Source of the DNA: Allopusillimonas lactea
GTDB lineage: Bacteria > Pseudomonadota > Gammaproteobacteria > Burkholderiales > Burkholderiaceae_B
Assembly (NCBI RefSeq): GCF_021653995.1
Contig: NZ_JAJJOZ010000002.1
Location: 496,001-560,000 of the forward strand
Direction: 5' to 3'
Length of the DNA: 64,000 bases
In this document: positions 24,759 to 32,997 of the stretch, piece after piece
How the letters are laid out: every line of letters begins with the position of its first letter
How positions within the stretch are numbered: the stretch's first letter is position 1
Notes under the pieces: generated by a model
What the model was told of the DNA's origin: nothing
The model's input: only the letters and a program-made list of their open reading frames with translations
Database searches by the model: none
Made by a program: the position numbers and the translations under genes

Positions 24759-25648
24759 GCTTCGTCTCCAGCGGTATCGGCGCGGGCGGGGCGGTGCCTG
24801 CCACGAAACAAGTCGGCTAGTGTGACGCCATCCAGCAAAATCGCCCGCACGCCGCGCGCCAGCAGCTCGCCCAGCAGGATGATGGCGATGATGGTGCCCA
24901 ATATCGTACAAACGAAGTCGTAGTCGAAGCGCTGGAAGGCTGAGAAGAGCGTGCCGCCGATGCCGCCTGCCCCCACGATACCGACCATGGTGGAGTTGCG
25001 CAGGTTGGAGTCGAGCTGGTAGGTGGCAAAGCCCACAAAACGCGCAAACACTTGAGGCAGCACGGCGAACAGAATGACGTTGGCGAACGACGCCCCGCTC
25101 GCGCGCACCGCCTCGACCTGCTTGAGCGAAATTTCTTCAATCGCTTCGGTAAACAGCTTGCCGATAAAGCCTACCGACGCCACAGAAAGCGCCAGTACGC
25201 CGGCCAGCGCGCCAAAGCCCACCGCCTTGACGAAGATGATGGCGACAATGACGGGATGCAGGGCACGGCATAGCGATACGATTGTGCGCGCCGGCCACGT
25301 TGCCCACAGTGGCATTAGGTTGCGTGCGCCTAGCAGGCTGATGGGCAGCGCCACCAGGATGCCCAGCGTGGACGCCAGTATCGCAATCTCCAGGCTTTCC
25401 GCGATCCCCGTCCACAACACGTCCATGCGCGCGAAGCTGGGTGGAAACATGCGGTCCAGAAAGCGTGCGCCATGTCCCAGGCCCGCCGTGAAGCGTTCCC
25501 ATGAGAAGCCCAATTGCGTGGCCGCAAAAATGGCATACAGGACGATGGCGCCCAAGCCCCAGCGCGTCATGGGTGACAGGGCGAACGGCCGAACCGGCGC
25601 ACCGTCGGCGTCCCGCGCCGGTATGCGGGCGCGGCCTAGTTCAGCCAC
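24755..25648 (-). CDS. phnE: phosphonate-type ABC transporter permease (first PhnE)
   Basis: The 297-residue inner-membrane permease has the PhnE EAA loop (EAIEEISLKQVEAVRASGA) and membrane segments near residues 30-50, 90-115, 130-160, 225-250 and 255-275. The start is GTG 25648, lying 13 bp inside the 3' end of phnC, preceded by GGAGGGG, an unusually strong ribosome site consistent with coupled translation. Two PhnE-like permeases probably form a heterodimer. No C-P lyase gene (phnG-phnM) is in the window, so whether the cargo is phosphonate, phosphite or phosphate is open. Confidence 0.9.
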   Translation of the reverse strand: MAELGRARIPARDADGAPVRPFALSPMTRWGLGAIVLYAIFAATQLGFSWERFTAGLGHGARFLDRMFPPSFARMDVLWTGIAESLEIAILASTLGILVALPISLLGARNLMPLWATWPARTIVSLCRALHPVIVAIIFVKAVGFGALAGVLALSVASVGFIGKLFTEAIEEISLKQVEAVRASGASFANVILFAVLPQVFARFVGFATYQLDSNLRNSTMVGIVGAGGIGGTLFSAFQRFDYDFVCTILGTIIAIILLGELLARGVRAILLDGVTLADLFRGRHRPARADTAGDEA

Positions 25649-26403
25649 GATTCCCCTCCGTAGATGTCCTTGAGCGTGCCGGGGGCCAGGCCTTCGGGTG
25701 GGCCGTCGTAGACGATGCGCCCGCCCGACATGCCCACCACGCGCGTAGCATACCGGCGCGCCAGCTCTACGTCGTGGATGTTGACGATCACCGGGATGTT
25801 GTTGGCGCTCCCCTGTTCGATGAGCAGTTCCATGATCTCGACGGACGTCTTGGGATCGAGCGACGATGTTGGTTCGTCGGCCAGCAGCAGTTGAGGGCGC
25901 TGCATCAGTGCCCGCGCAATGCCGACGCGCTGGCGCTGCCCGCCCGACAGCGCATCGGCGCGCTGATTGGCGAAGCCGCCCAGGCCCACCGTGTCGAGCA
26001 GCGAAAACGCGTAGCGGATATCGTCGGGCTCGAAACGGCGGCGCCAGGCATTGATGAAGGAGGTGTAGCCCAGCCGGCCTGTCAGCAGGTTCTCCATGAC
26101 GGTCAGGCGCTCGACCAAGTTGTACTCCTGGAACACCATGCCGATGCGCCGCCGCGCATGGCGCAGGGCCGATCCGCGCACTTGGGCCAGGTCGAGCTGG
26201 CCCGCCTCGTCGCGCAGCAGGATGCTGCCGCGCGTGGGCTCGATCAGCCGGTTGATGCAGCGCAACAGCGTACTCTTGCCAGTGCCTGAAGGACCGATGA
26301 TAGCCGTCAGCCCTTCGCCGGTGAAATCCAGATCGATATCGCGCAGCACCGGTGTGTTGGCCCGATACGCCTTGTTCAGGCCTTTTATGTGCAGCGAAGC
26401 CAT
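25636..26403 (-). CDS. phnC: phosphonate-type ABC transporter ATP-binding protein
   Basis: The 255-residue ATPase has the Walker A motif GPSGTGKS, the ABC signature LSGGQRQRVGIARAL, Walker B LLLADEPTSSLDP and the switch His in IPVIVNIHDVELA. The signature spacing and the N-terminal LNKAYRANTPVLRDIDLDF match PhnC. It energises the transporter formed by the two PhnE permeases with PhnD in the periplasm. It starts 6 bp after the phnD stop, so the genes are cotranscribed. Confidence 0.94.
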   Translation of the reverse strand: MASLHIKGLNKAYRANTPVLRDIDLDFTGEGLTAIIGPSGTGKSTLLRCINRLIEPTRGSILLRDEAGQLDLAQVRGSALRHARRRIGMVFQEYNLVERLTVMENLLTGRLGYTSFINAWRRRFEPDDIRYAFSLLDTVGLGGFANQRADALSGGQRQRVGIARALMQRPQLLLADEPTSSLDPKTSVEIMELLIEQGSANNIPVIVNIHDVELARRYATRVVGMSGGRIVYDGPPEGLAPGTLKDIYGGESWLN

Positions 26404-26409
26404 AAGCGT

Positions 26410-27402
26410 TTACTTGCCCTTGGCTGCTGCCTTGTCATAGGCAGAGCGCGTAAAGCTTTCGCCGCCCGCCTTGGCTACGTCGCGCACGATCTTCCAGTCT
26501 TTTTGATACGTGACTGGATAAAAACGGTCCGCGCCATCGAAGGCCTCTTTCATCTCTTTGGGAAAGCGGTAGTCATAGAAGCATTTGAGCATCTTGTCGC
26601 GGAAGGCTGGTTCCAGGTCGTAGGCATAGGAGAACGAGGAGGTGGGGAACTTCTCGCTGCGATAGATCACGCGAAAATCTTCTTCCTTGATCTGACCGCG
26701 CTCGGCCATGCGGTGGAATACATCGGAGGCCACGGCGGCCGCATCGTAGTCGCCCGAATTGACGCCCATGATGGACTGGTCATGCTTGCCGGAGTACAGG
26801 AAGGCGTAATCCTTGCCGGGCACCAGACCCTGGTCGGGAAACAGCGCGATGGGCGCCATATTGCCCGAGTTGGACGACGGCGAGGTGTGCGCCACCTTCT
26901 TGCCCTTCAGGTCCGACAGCTTCTGGTACGGGCTGTCCTTCTTGACGATCAGAATCAGGTTGTAGCCCTGGAAGCCATCGGCATTGCCCTTTACCGCGAA
27001 CGGCACCGCGCCGGCCAGGTTAACGGCGAAGTTGGTAGGGCCGGTCGAAAAGCCGCCCACATGCAGCCGGTTTGACCGCATGGCCTCGATTTCCGCGGCA
27101 TTGCTTTGAACCTGATAAAACACCACCTTGCGATCCATGCACTGCGCCAGGTGCTTGGTGAAGGGAGCGAAAATCTCGGCATACACGGCAGGGTCTTCGA
27201 CCGGCGTGTAGGTGAACACAATGGTGGAGGGTGTCTTGAGCTTCGCGGGGTCTGTCGGCGTATCGGCCACCAGATCCTTGTTGGCGTCGCAGTACATGGT
27301 GTCAAGGTCGCCGCGATTCGGGCAATCGTCGGCGCGCGCCGCCTGTGTGTACCCCAATGCGGCCGCAAGCGCGGCCATGGCAAAGACAATACGTGATTTC
27401 AT
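26410..27402 (-). CDS. phnD: phosphonate/phosphite/phosphate-type periplasmic binding protein
   Basis: A 330-residue protein beginning with a signal peptide (about residues 1-24, cut after QAARA). The core motif SNSGNMAPIALFPDQG and the region SYQKLSDLKGKKVAHTSP-like at 150-170 are typical PhnD-family features. It collects an organophosphonate or phosphite in the periplasm and hands it to the PhnE permeases. ATG 27402 is used because a GGAG-type site lies just upstream and the signal peptide then starts MKSR; an in-frame start at 27483 gives no better leader. It is first gene of the operon, 121 bp downstream of an IclR regulator on the same strand. Confidence 0.88.
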   Translation of the reverse strand: MKSRIVFAMAALAAALGYTQAARADDCPNRGDLDTMYCDANKDLVADTPTDPAKLKTPSTIVFTYTPVEDPAVYAEIFAPFTKHLAQCMDRKVVFYQVQSNAAEIEAMRSNRLHVGGFSTGPTNFAVNLAGAVPFAVKGNADGFQGYNLILIVKKDSPYQKLSDLKGKKVAHTSPSSNSGNMAPIALFPDQGLVPGKDYAFLYSGKHDQSIMGVNSGDYDAAAVASDVFHRMAERGQIKEEDFRVIYRSEKFPTSSFSYAYDLEPAFRDKMLKCFYDYRFPKEMKEAFDGADRFYPVTYQKDWKIVRDVAKAGGESFTRSAYDKAAAKGK

Positions 27403-27523
27403 GGTCGAGTCTCCTTGGTATCGTTGTTCTTGGCGTTGTTCTATATGGTGTTTTGTAACGCAAGCCCATGATATCTGAAACAAACCAGAAATAAACCAGG
27501 ATTACCCTTGTGATGGCGCGCGA

Positions 27524-28357
27524 TCACCCATGGGAAGCAACCGCCGGCGCGCCCCGCGCCGTGTAGCCGAGCTGAGCCGAAATGTCGTCTGCGCACGCGC
27601 GCAGAGCGCGGGCTGTCGGGCCGTCCAGGCTGGCATCGAAGAGCGTGCTGGGGCCCAGGCTGGTGAGCGCAAGGCAAATGGCGCCGGCATGGTCGAACAC
27701 TGGCACCGACAGGGCATCGATGCCCGGCAGCGGGTTGCCCAGCGCACGCGCCAGGCCGTCGTGACGGATGCTGGCCATCAGTGCGCGCCATTCGTCGTCG
27801 TCCGGGCGCTGGGCGTCGGTGCTGGTGACGACTGCGGTATCGCCGATCTCGCGATCAATATAGTGTGCGGCGACGCGCGGCGGCAGCCACGCGGCAAATA
27901 CATGGCCGGTGGCCGTATAGCGCATGGACATGACCGTGCCCGTACGCATGTTCACGTGGACCGGATAGCTGGCCTCGGTGATGTGGATCATGGTTGGGCC
28001 ATGGGAGCCCAGCACGGCAATGGCCAGCGTATGGCCGATCAGGCCCGCCAGGCGTGCGACATGGGGGAGCGCCACCCGCACGGGGTCGAGCCGCTGCAGG
28101 CTCACCAGGCCCATTTGCAGGGCGAAGGGGCCGAGCTCGTAGTGGCCAGTGGCGGCATCCTGTTTGACTGCGCCCACACGAGTCAGGCTGACGAGATAGG
28201 GGTGGGCGCGCGAAGAGCTCATGCCCGCGCGCGCGGCAAGGTCGCCCAGCGCCAATGGCACCGCGGCCTCGACCAGCGCCTGCAGCAGGCGAAAGCCTGA
28301 TTCCACTGACTGGATGCTGCGCCGTCCGTCGGACGCGGTGTCTGGAGATTCTGTCAT
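27524..28357 (-). CDS. IclR-family transcriptional regulator
   Basis: A 277-residue regulator with an N-terminal winged helix-turn-helix (about residues 15-75, SIQSVESGFRLLQALVEA ... GDLAARAGMSSSRAHPYLVSLTRVGAV) and a C-terminal effector domain with IDALSVPVFDHAGAICLALT near residue 225. ATG 28357 is preferred over an upstream in-frame start at 28405. It is transcribed toward phnD and may control the transporter; alternatively it could act on its own divergent promoter region, which contains a palindrome and a 12-bp direct repeat. The inducer is unknown. Confidence 0.88.
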   Translation of the reverse strand: MTESPDTASDGRRSIQSVESGFRLLQALVEAAVPLALGDLAARAGMSSSRAHPYLVSLTRVGAVKQDAATGHYELGPFALQMGLVSLQRLDPVRVALPHVARLAGLIGHTLAIAVLGSHGPTMIHITEASYPVHVNMRTGTVMSMRYTATGHVFAAWLPPRVAAHYIDREIGDTAVVTSTDAQRPDDDEWRALMASIRHDGLARALGNPLPGIDALSVPVFDHAGAICLALTSLGPSTLFDASLDGPTARALRACADDISAQLGYTARGAPAVASHG

Positions 28358-28464
28358 GGGTGTTCGTTCAAGGCTGTCGGGGGCGGGGGGATAGCGCAGG
28401 CGCACCCTGGCGCTGATCGCACACTATATACGCAAATGGCGCCGCCATGCCGCGTGGCGCAGTG

Positions 28465-28497
28465 CCCCAAATGTGGGGGACTGTATGGGGGACTGTA
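28465..28497. repeat. palindrome and 12-bp direct repeat between iclR-type gene and ribBX
   Basis: CCCCA-AATG-TGGGG (28465-28478) is an inverted repeat, and TGGGGGACTGTA occurs twice in tandem (28474-28485 and 28486-28497). They lie about 110 bp upstream of the IclR-type start and about 120 bp upstream of ribBX, where an IclR operator would be expected. Assignment as an operator is inference. Confidence 0.5.
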
Positions 28498-28619
28498 CAC
28501 GGGGCACATGCACACTGGAGCGCGGCGCGGGTGCCATCGCGCGCTGGTGCCCGGTGGCCGCGCCCCGGAAGTTCGCGCGCGGCGGGGTTAAAATGGGCCA
28601 ACTTATCCTAGGGCTGACC

Positions 28620-29786
28620 ATGAGCAACGCTTCCATCCTTACCGCAGACGCCGGCCAAGGGGCCGACATATCCCCGGTAACTGAAATCATCGCCGAGCTG
28701 CGCGCTGGCCGGCTGGTTATTCTGGTCGACGAAGAAGACCGCGAAAACGAGGGCGACCTGGTCATGGCGGCCGAGTACGTCACCCCCGAGGCCATCAATT
28801 TCATGGTCACCCATGCGCGTGGCCTGGTGTGCCTCACCCTCACCGAAGAACGCTGCCGCCAGCTCGAGCTGCCGCTCATGGCCAGCCGCAATGGTACGCG
28901 CTTCGGCACCAACTTCACCATGTCCATCGAAGCCGCTGAAGGCGTCGACACCGGCATCTCCGCAGCCGACCGCGCCCGCACCATCCAAGTGGCGGTGGCA
29001 CGCGATGCCAGGCCATCCGACCTCGTCCAGCCCGGCCATATCTTTCCGGTGCAAGCTGTCAAGGGCGGCGTGCTGGTGCGCGCTGGCCATACCGAGGCGG
29101 GGTGCGATCTCACCGCGCTGGCGGGCCTTACGCCCGCCGCGGTCATCTGCGAAATCCTCAAGCCTGATGGCACCATGGCGCGCCTGCCCGATCTCAAGCT
29201 GTTCGCGCGCGAGCATGGGCTCAAGATCGGAACCATTGCCGATCTCATCCAGTACCGCAGCGAGCACGAATCCATGGTTGAACGCCTGGCTGCCCGTGAT
29301 GTGGTCACCCCGTGGGGCGAATTTCGCGCCGTGGCCTACAAAGACCTCGCCTCGGGTGCGCTGCACCTGGCGCTTGCCCATGGCAACATCCAGCCCGATG
29401 TCGAAACCCTGGTCCGCGTGCACGAGCCCACCAGCCTGATCGACGTGCTGTTCGAGGGCGCCACCTCGCACAGCTGGAGCATAGGCAGCGCACTGCGCGC
29501 CATCGCCGCCGCCCCCAGCGGCGTGCTGATCATGCTCAACTGCCAGGGCGCGCCCGACCTCGTGTACAACTTGGTCGAGGCCTGGAACCAGCCGCCCGCG
29601 CAAGATACGCAGTTGTCCGACCGCGAAAGCCGATACGGCCTGCGCACCTATGGCATCGGCGCCCAGATCATGCGCGATCTCAACGTCGGCAAGGCGCGCC
29701 TGCTGGCCAAACCCAGAAAAATGCCAAGCATGACGGGTTTTTCGCTCACAATAACAGGTTACGATAGTGTTCCTCCCGCTCCCTGA
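28620..29786 (+). CDS. ribB: 3,4-dihydroxy-2-butanone-4-phosphate synthase with degenerate GTP cyclohydrolase II-like domain
   Basis: The 388-residue protein has an intact RibB domain (about 1-215): the acidic active-site loop DEEDRENEGDL (38-48) and GHTEAGCDLTALAGL. It makes the four-carbon precursor of riboflavin from ribulose 5-phosphate. The C-terminal half (about 220-388) aligns in order with RibA, but where GTP cyclohydrolase II has its three zinc cysteines (C-x10-CxC), this protein has VRVHEPTSLIDVLF and HSWSIGSAL with no cysteine. It therefore fits the RibBX type, lacking cyclohydrolase activity. ribH follows after 24 bp. No FMN riboswitch was recognised upstream. The in-frame start at 28473 lacks support. 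Confidence 0.9.
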   Translation: MSNASILTADAGQGADISPVTEIIAELRAGRLVILVDEEDRENEGDLVMAAEYVTPEAINFMVTHARGLVCLTLTEERCRQLELPLMASRNGTRFGTNFTMSIEAAEGVDTGISAADRARTIQVAVARDARPSDLVQPGHIFPVQAVKGGVLVRAGHTEAGCDLTALAGLTPAAVICEILKPDGTMARLPDLKLFAREHGLKIGTIADLIQYRSEHESMVERLAARDVVTPWGEFRAVAYKDLASGALHLALAHGNIQPDVETLVRVHEPTSLIDVLFEGATSHSWSIGSALRAIAAAPSGVLIMLNCQGAPDLVYNLVEAWNQPPAQDTQLSDRESRYGLRTYGIGAQIMRDLNVGKARLLAKPRKMPSMTGFSLTITGYDSVPPAP

Positions 29787-29810
29787 ACCCTTCACGACAG
29801 GAAATCCACT

Positions 29811-30362
29811 ATGAATCCCTACACCATGGCTCCCGACTTGAACGGGGAAGGCCTGCACATCGGTATTGTGCGGGCGAGATTCAACGAGGAAATCGGCATG
29901 GCCGAGCTCGACGCATGCCTGTCCCAGCTCGGCGAGCTCGGGGTTGACGAACGCGATGTCATGGTTGTGTCGGTACCCGGTGCGCTCGAACTCGGCGTCA
30001 CGCTGGCCCAAATGGCGGAAACCTTCGAGTTCGACGCGCTCATCGCCCTCGGTGCGGTCATCCGGGGCGAAACCTACCACTTTGAAATCGTCAGCAATGA
30101 AAGCGCGGCGGCCATCAGCCGTGTCGCCCTCGAAACCGGCATTCCGGTTGCCAATGGGGTGCTCACCACCGAAACCGACGAGCAGGCGCAGGTGCGCGCC
30201 GCTGAAAAAGGCCGCGATTGCGCCCGCACCGCGGTCGAAATGGCCAACCTCGTGGCCGCGCTCGAGCCCGAGGAAGATGAAGACGATTACGACGAAGACG
30301 AAGACGACGAAGACGACGACTTCGATGATGAAGACGAGGACGAAGATCTTGACAACAGGTAA
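29811..30362 (+). CDS. ribH: 6,7-dimethyl-8-ribityllumazine synthase with polyacidic tail
   Basis: The first ~153 residues are a normal lumazine synthase: IVRARFNEEIGMAELDA, VPGALELGVTLAQMA (residues near 60-75) and GAVIRGETYHFEIVSNESA, which condenses the RibB product with the pyrimidine intermediate. The last 30 residues are an unbroken Asp/Glu run with a few Tyr, Phe, Asn and Leu. Typical enzymes end near residue 150-160, so this tail is an addition. AGGAAA precedes the ATG. The stop overlaps the proposed nusB start by 14 bases. The tail would coat the outside of the icosahedral or pentameric particle with negative charge. Confidence 0.93.
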   Translation: MNPYTMAPDLNGEGLHIGIVRARFNEEIGMAELDACLSQLGELGVDERDVMVVSVPGALELGVTLAQMAETFEFDALIALGAVIRGETYHFEIVSNESAAAISRVALETGIPVANGVLTTETDEQAQVRAAEKGRDCARTAVEMANLVAALEPEEDEDDYDEDEDDEDDDFDDEDEDEDLDNR

Positions 30363-30867
30363 TACGCAGGGCGCCCAGGGGGGCGCGCCGCGGCCCAATC
30401 CACGCAGCGCGCGCCGCAGGGCGCGCGAATTCGCGCTGCAGGGCATTTATGCATGGCTGCTGCGAGGGGCCGATGGCCTGCAAGAGGCCGGCGCGATCGA
30501 CGCACACATCCGCGACGATGAAGAATTTTCCGAGGCAGACGCCTCGTGGTACAAAACACTGCTGCATGGCGTCATGCGCGAGGCGCCCGCCTTGCGCGAG
30601 CGCTTCATGCCGCATGTCGACCGTCCGCTCGACGAGCTCTCGCCCGTCGAGCACGCCATTTTGCTCATCGGCAGCTTCGAGCTCGTCCACCACGTCGAGG
30701 TGCCCTACAAGGTGGCCATCAACGAAGCGGTCGAACTGGCCAAGTCGTTCGGTGGCACCGATGGCTTCAAGTTCGTCAATGGCGTGCTCGACAAAATGGC
30801 TGCCGATGTGCGTGCCGCCGAAGTCAACGCGGCGGCTGCGCGTCGTTCGGGGCATCAGGCCCGTTGA
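30349..30867 (+). CDS. nusB: transcription antitermination protein NusB
   Basis: The protein has the NusB core SARRRAREFALQGIYAWLL, DELSPVEHAILLIGSFEL and YKVAINEAVELAKSFGGTDGFKFVNGVLDK, and binds boxA RNA with NusE in rRNA antitermination. The start is uncertain. TTG 30349 gives 172 residues, with GAGG 9 bases upstream and coupling to the ribH stop; ATG 30325 or 30328 would add eight residues that are only a shifted reading of the acidic repeats of ribH and have no ribosome site. I favour TTG. The C-terminus overlaps the thiL start by TTGA. Confidence 0.9.
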   Translation: MTTGNTQGAQGGAPRPNPRSARRRAREFALQGIYAWLLRGADGLQEAGAIDAHIRDDEEFSEADASWYKTLLHGVMREAPALRERFMPHVDRPLDELSPVEHAILLIGSFELVHHVEVPYKVAINEAVELAKSFGGTDGFKFVNGVLDKMAADVRAAEVNAAAARRSGHQAR

Positions 30868-31823
30868 GCGGCGAATTCGATCTCATCGCCCAGTATTTCA
30901 CGCGCCCGGCGCCGCCGGGTGTGTTGGGCGTTGGCGACGACTGCGCCCTGTTGCCGGTGGCGCCCGGCCATCTGCTGGCTACCAGCACCGACATGCTGAT
31001 CGAAGGGCGCCATTTCTTTTCCGATGCCGATCCAGCGGCGTTGGGGCACAAGGCGCTGGCGGTCAATGTTTCCGATCTTGCCGCCATGGGGGCGCAGCCG
31101 CTGGGCTGCTTGCTGGGCTTATCGCTGCCACACATCGACCACGGCTGGCTCACAGCGTTTGCGGGCGGCTTTCATGACTTTGCCAAGCAGGCCAGTTGCC
31201 CGTTGATCGGCGGTGACACCACTGGCAGTCCACAAGGCATTGCGATTAGCGTCACTGTACTGGGGCAGGTGAAGCCCCATCATGCGCTGCGGCGCGGCGC
31301 CGCACGGCAGGGCGACGATATCTGGGTCACAGGGGCGCTGGGCGCGCCGGATGTCGCCCTGCGCCTGCTTCAGGGAAACCTGCCGGCCAATGATGCGCTG
31401 CTTGCCGCTACGCGCGGAGCGCTCGAGCGCCCCATGCCGCCTTGGGGTTTTGCACAGAAGCTGGGCGGCGTTGCACACGCAGCCCTGGATATCTCCGATG
31501 GTCTGGTGCAAGATCTGGGCCACATCCTCACGGCCAGCCAATGCGGCGCAACCCTGCATGAGGCGCTGCTGCCCGTGGATCCCGCACTGCGAAGCCTGGA
31601 TGCCGCGGTTGTGCGCGACGCCGTGCTGGCGGGCGGCGATGTCTATCAACTATGCTTTACGGCACCAGAATCCCGGCGCGCAGCCATTGTCTCACTGGCG
31701 AAACATGCCGGTGTGCGCGCTACGCGCGTGGGCACGATACACGCTGGCGAAGGGCTGCGGGTGCTTGATTCCCATGGCGCCGCTATCGCCGTCGGGCGTG
31801 GCGGCTTCGATCATTTTTCCTGA
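30864..31823 (+). CDS. thiL: thiamine-monophosphate kinase
   Basis: The 319-residue protein begins SGEFDLIAQYF and has GVGDDCALL, STDMLIEGRHFF, NVSDLAAMGAQPLG, IGGDTTGSP and ALDISDGLVQDLGHI, the ATP/Mg aspartate loops of ThiL. It phosphorylates thiamine monophosphate to the active diphosphate. The start is TTG 30864, overlapping the nusB stop as TTGA, so translation is probably coupled; no ATG exists at a suitable position. The gene belongs to the ribH-nusB-thiL-pgpA-pncC run. Confidence 0.93.
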   Translation: MSGEFDLIAQYFTRPAPPGVLGVGDDCALLPVAPGHLLATSTDMLIEGRHFFSDADPAALGHKALAVNVSDLAAMGAQPLGCLLGLSLPHIDHGWLTAFAGGFHDFAKQASCPLIGGDTTGSPQGIAISVTVLGQVKPHHALRRGAARQGDDIWVTGALGAPDVALRLLQGNLPANDALLAATRGALERPMPPWGFAQKLGGVAHAALDISDGLVQDLGHILTASQCGATLHEALLPVDPALRSLDAAVVRDAVLAGGDVYQLCFTAPESRRAAIVSLAKHAGVRATRVGTIHAGEGLRVLDSHGAAIAVGRGGFDHFS

Positions 31824-31849
31824 CACGGGCGCTGACCGCCTTTCCGACC

Positions 31850-32374
31850 ATGCCGGCTCCTTCGCCAACCTCAAACGATAAATTCGCCAACCGTCCCGGC
31901 GCTTCTTGGGTATTTGCATCTATACCTCGCACGCTTGCCTTCGGCCTGGGTAGCGGCTTGCTGCGTCCAGCGCCGGGCACCTGGGGCACGCTGTGCGGCT
32001 GGCTCCTGTGGGTGCTGCTCGTAGCGCGGCTGCCAGACATCGGCATAGGCGTTGCCTTGGCGGTGGCATTCGCGTTGGGTTGCTGGGTATGCCAGCGCAC
32101 CGGGCAAGAGCTCGGCCAGCCGGATCACGGCGGCATGGTTTGGGATGAAATCGTGGCGTTCTGGCTGGTGTTGTGGCTGGTGCCCGCTACCTGGGACGCC
32201 CAACTGGCGGCCTTTGTGCTGTTCAGGGCCTTTGACATCGTCAAACCGCCTCCCATACGCTATTTCGATCGCCGTATCAAAAATGGCTTTGGTGTCATGT
32301 TCGACGATCTGATCGCGGCAGCATACGCGCTGCTCGCCATGGCCATATTGGTACGTTTTGGGCTGTTCGCATAA
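31850..32374 (+). CDS. pgpA: phosphatidylglycerophosphatase A
   Basis: The 174-residue membrane protein has LAFGLGSGLLRPAPGTWGTL, DHGGMVWDEIVAFWLVL and FRAFDIVKPPPIRYFD, the conserved PgpA motifs with the Glu/Asp pair. It dephosphorylates phosphatidylglycerol phosphate in the inner membrane. Three to four hydrophobic segments are visible. The start is ATG 31850, 26 bp after thiL, continuing the same operon. Confidence 0.94.
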   Translation: MPAPSPTSNDKFANRPGASWVFASIPRTLAFGLGSGLLRPAPGTWGTLCGWLLWVLLVARLPDIGIGVALAVAFALGCWVCQRTGQELGQPDHGGMVWDEIVAFWLVLWLVPATWDAQLAAFVLFRAFDIVKPPPIRYFDRRIKNGFGVMFDDLIAAAYALLAMAILVRFGLFA

Positions 32375-32389
32375 TACTCGGGGGCCGAC

Positions 32390-32902
32390 ATGCGACTCAA
32401 CGAAAAAGAACAGGGGCTGGCCGCACTATTGGGCCAGCGGCTGGTCGACAAGGGCTGGATGTTTGCCTGCGCCGAATCGTGCACAGGCGGCCTGCTGGCG
32501 GCGGCAATGACAGACACTGCTGGCGCCAGCCAGTGGTTCGATCTCGGTTTCGTCACTTACAGCAACAGGGCCAAGGTCGAGCAGTTGGGCGTCAGCGAAG
32601 ATACGCTTGAACGCTTTGGTGCCGTCAGCGAGGAAACCGCGATGGAGATGGCTTCGGGTGTGCTCGAGGCGGCGACGCCCGCGCATCTGGCCGTTTCTGT
32701 CACCGGCATCGCCGGGCCCGATGGCGGAACGCCTGGCAAGCCGGTGGGCATGGTTTGCTTCGGTTTCGCACAACGCACGCTGGGCGGCGTCACCACGCGT
32801 GCCGCCACAAAAATCTTTGAAGGAGATCGCGCCGCCATCCGGCGCGCAGCGGTGGACTTCGCCCTGCGGACTGCGCTCGATTTGCTGCCTGCACCCTTAT
32901 AG
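32390..32902 (+). CDS. pncC: nicotinamide-nucleotide amidase (CinA C-terminal domain)
   Basis: The 170-residue protein is a stand-alone CinA C-terminal domain: FACAESCTGGLLAAAMTDTAGAS and VTGIAGPDGGTPGKPVGMV carry the conserved Ser and Thr/Lys residues. It hydrolyses nicotinamide mononucleotide to nicotinate mononucleotide, feeding back into NAD synthesis. It starts 15 bp after pgpA; the ribosome site is a G-rich stretch rather than a clean AGGAG. The partner nadE lies 28 kb away. Confidence 0.93.
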   Translation: MRLNEKEQGLAALLGQRLVDKGWMFACAESCTGGLLAAAMTDTAGASQWFDLGFVTYSNRAKVEQLGVSEDTLERFGAVSEETAMEMASGVLEAATPAHLAVSVTGIAGPDGGTPGKPVGMVCFGFAQRTLGGVTTRAATKIFEGDRAAIRRAAVDFALRTALDLLPAPL

Positions 32903-32997
32903 GTCGCGCACCGGCATGGCGGCGCTCGACGCATGCCGTACACATGAGGCATGCACTGCCGCGTCCAACGCTGCCCCTGGGCGATGTTGGGGTTGTG

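Noticed and set aside
28358..28619. Possible FMN riboswitch ahead of ribBX
   Set aside because: The conserved core elements of the RFN aptamer were not found in the leader.
28608..30446. 612-residue minus-strand frame opposite ribBX and ribH
   Set aside because: It is a shadow frame; the stretch of hydrophobic residues opposite the RibH acidic codons (GTC/TTC reading) only imitates a membrane segment.
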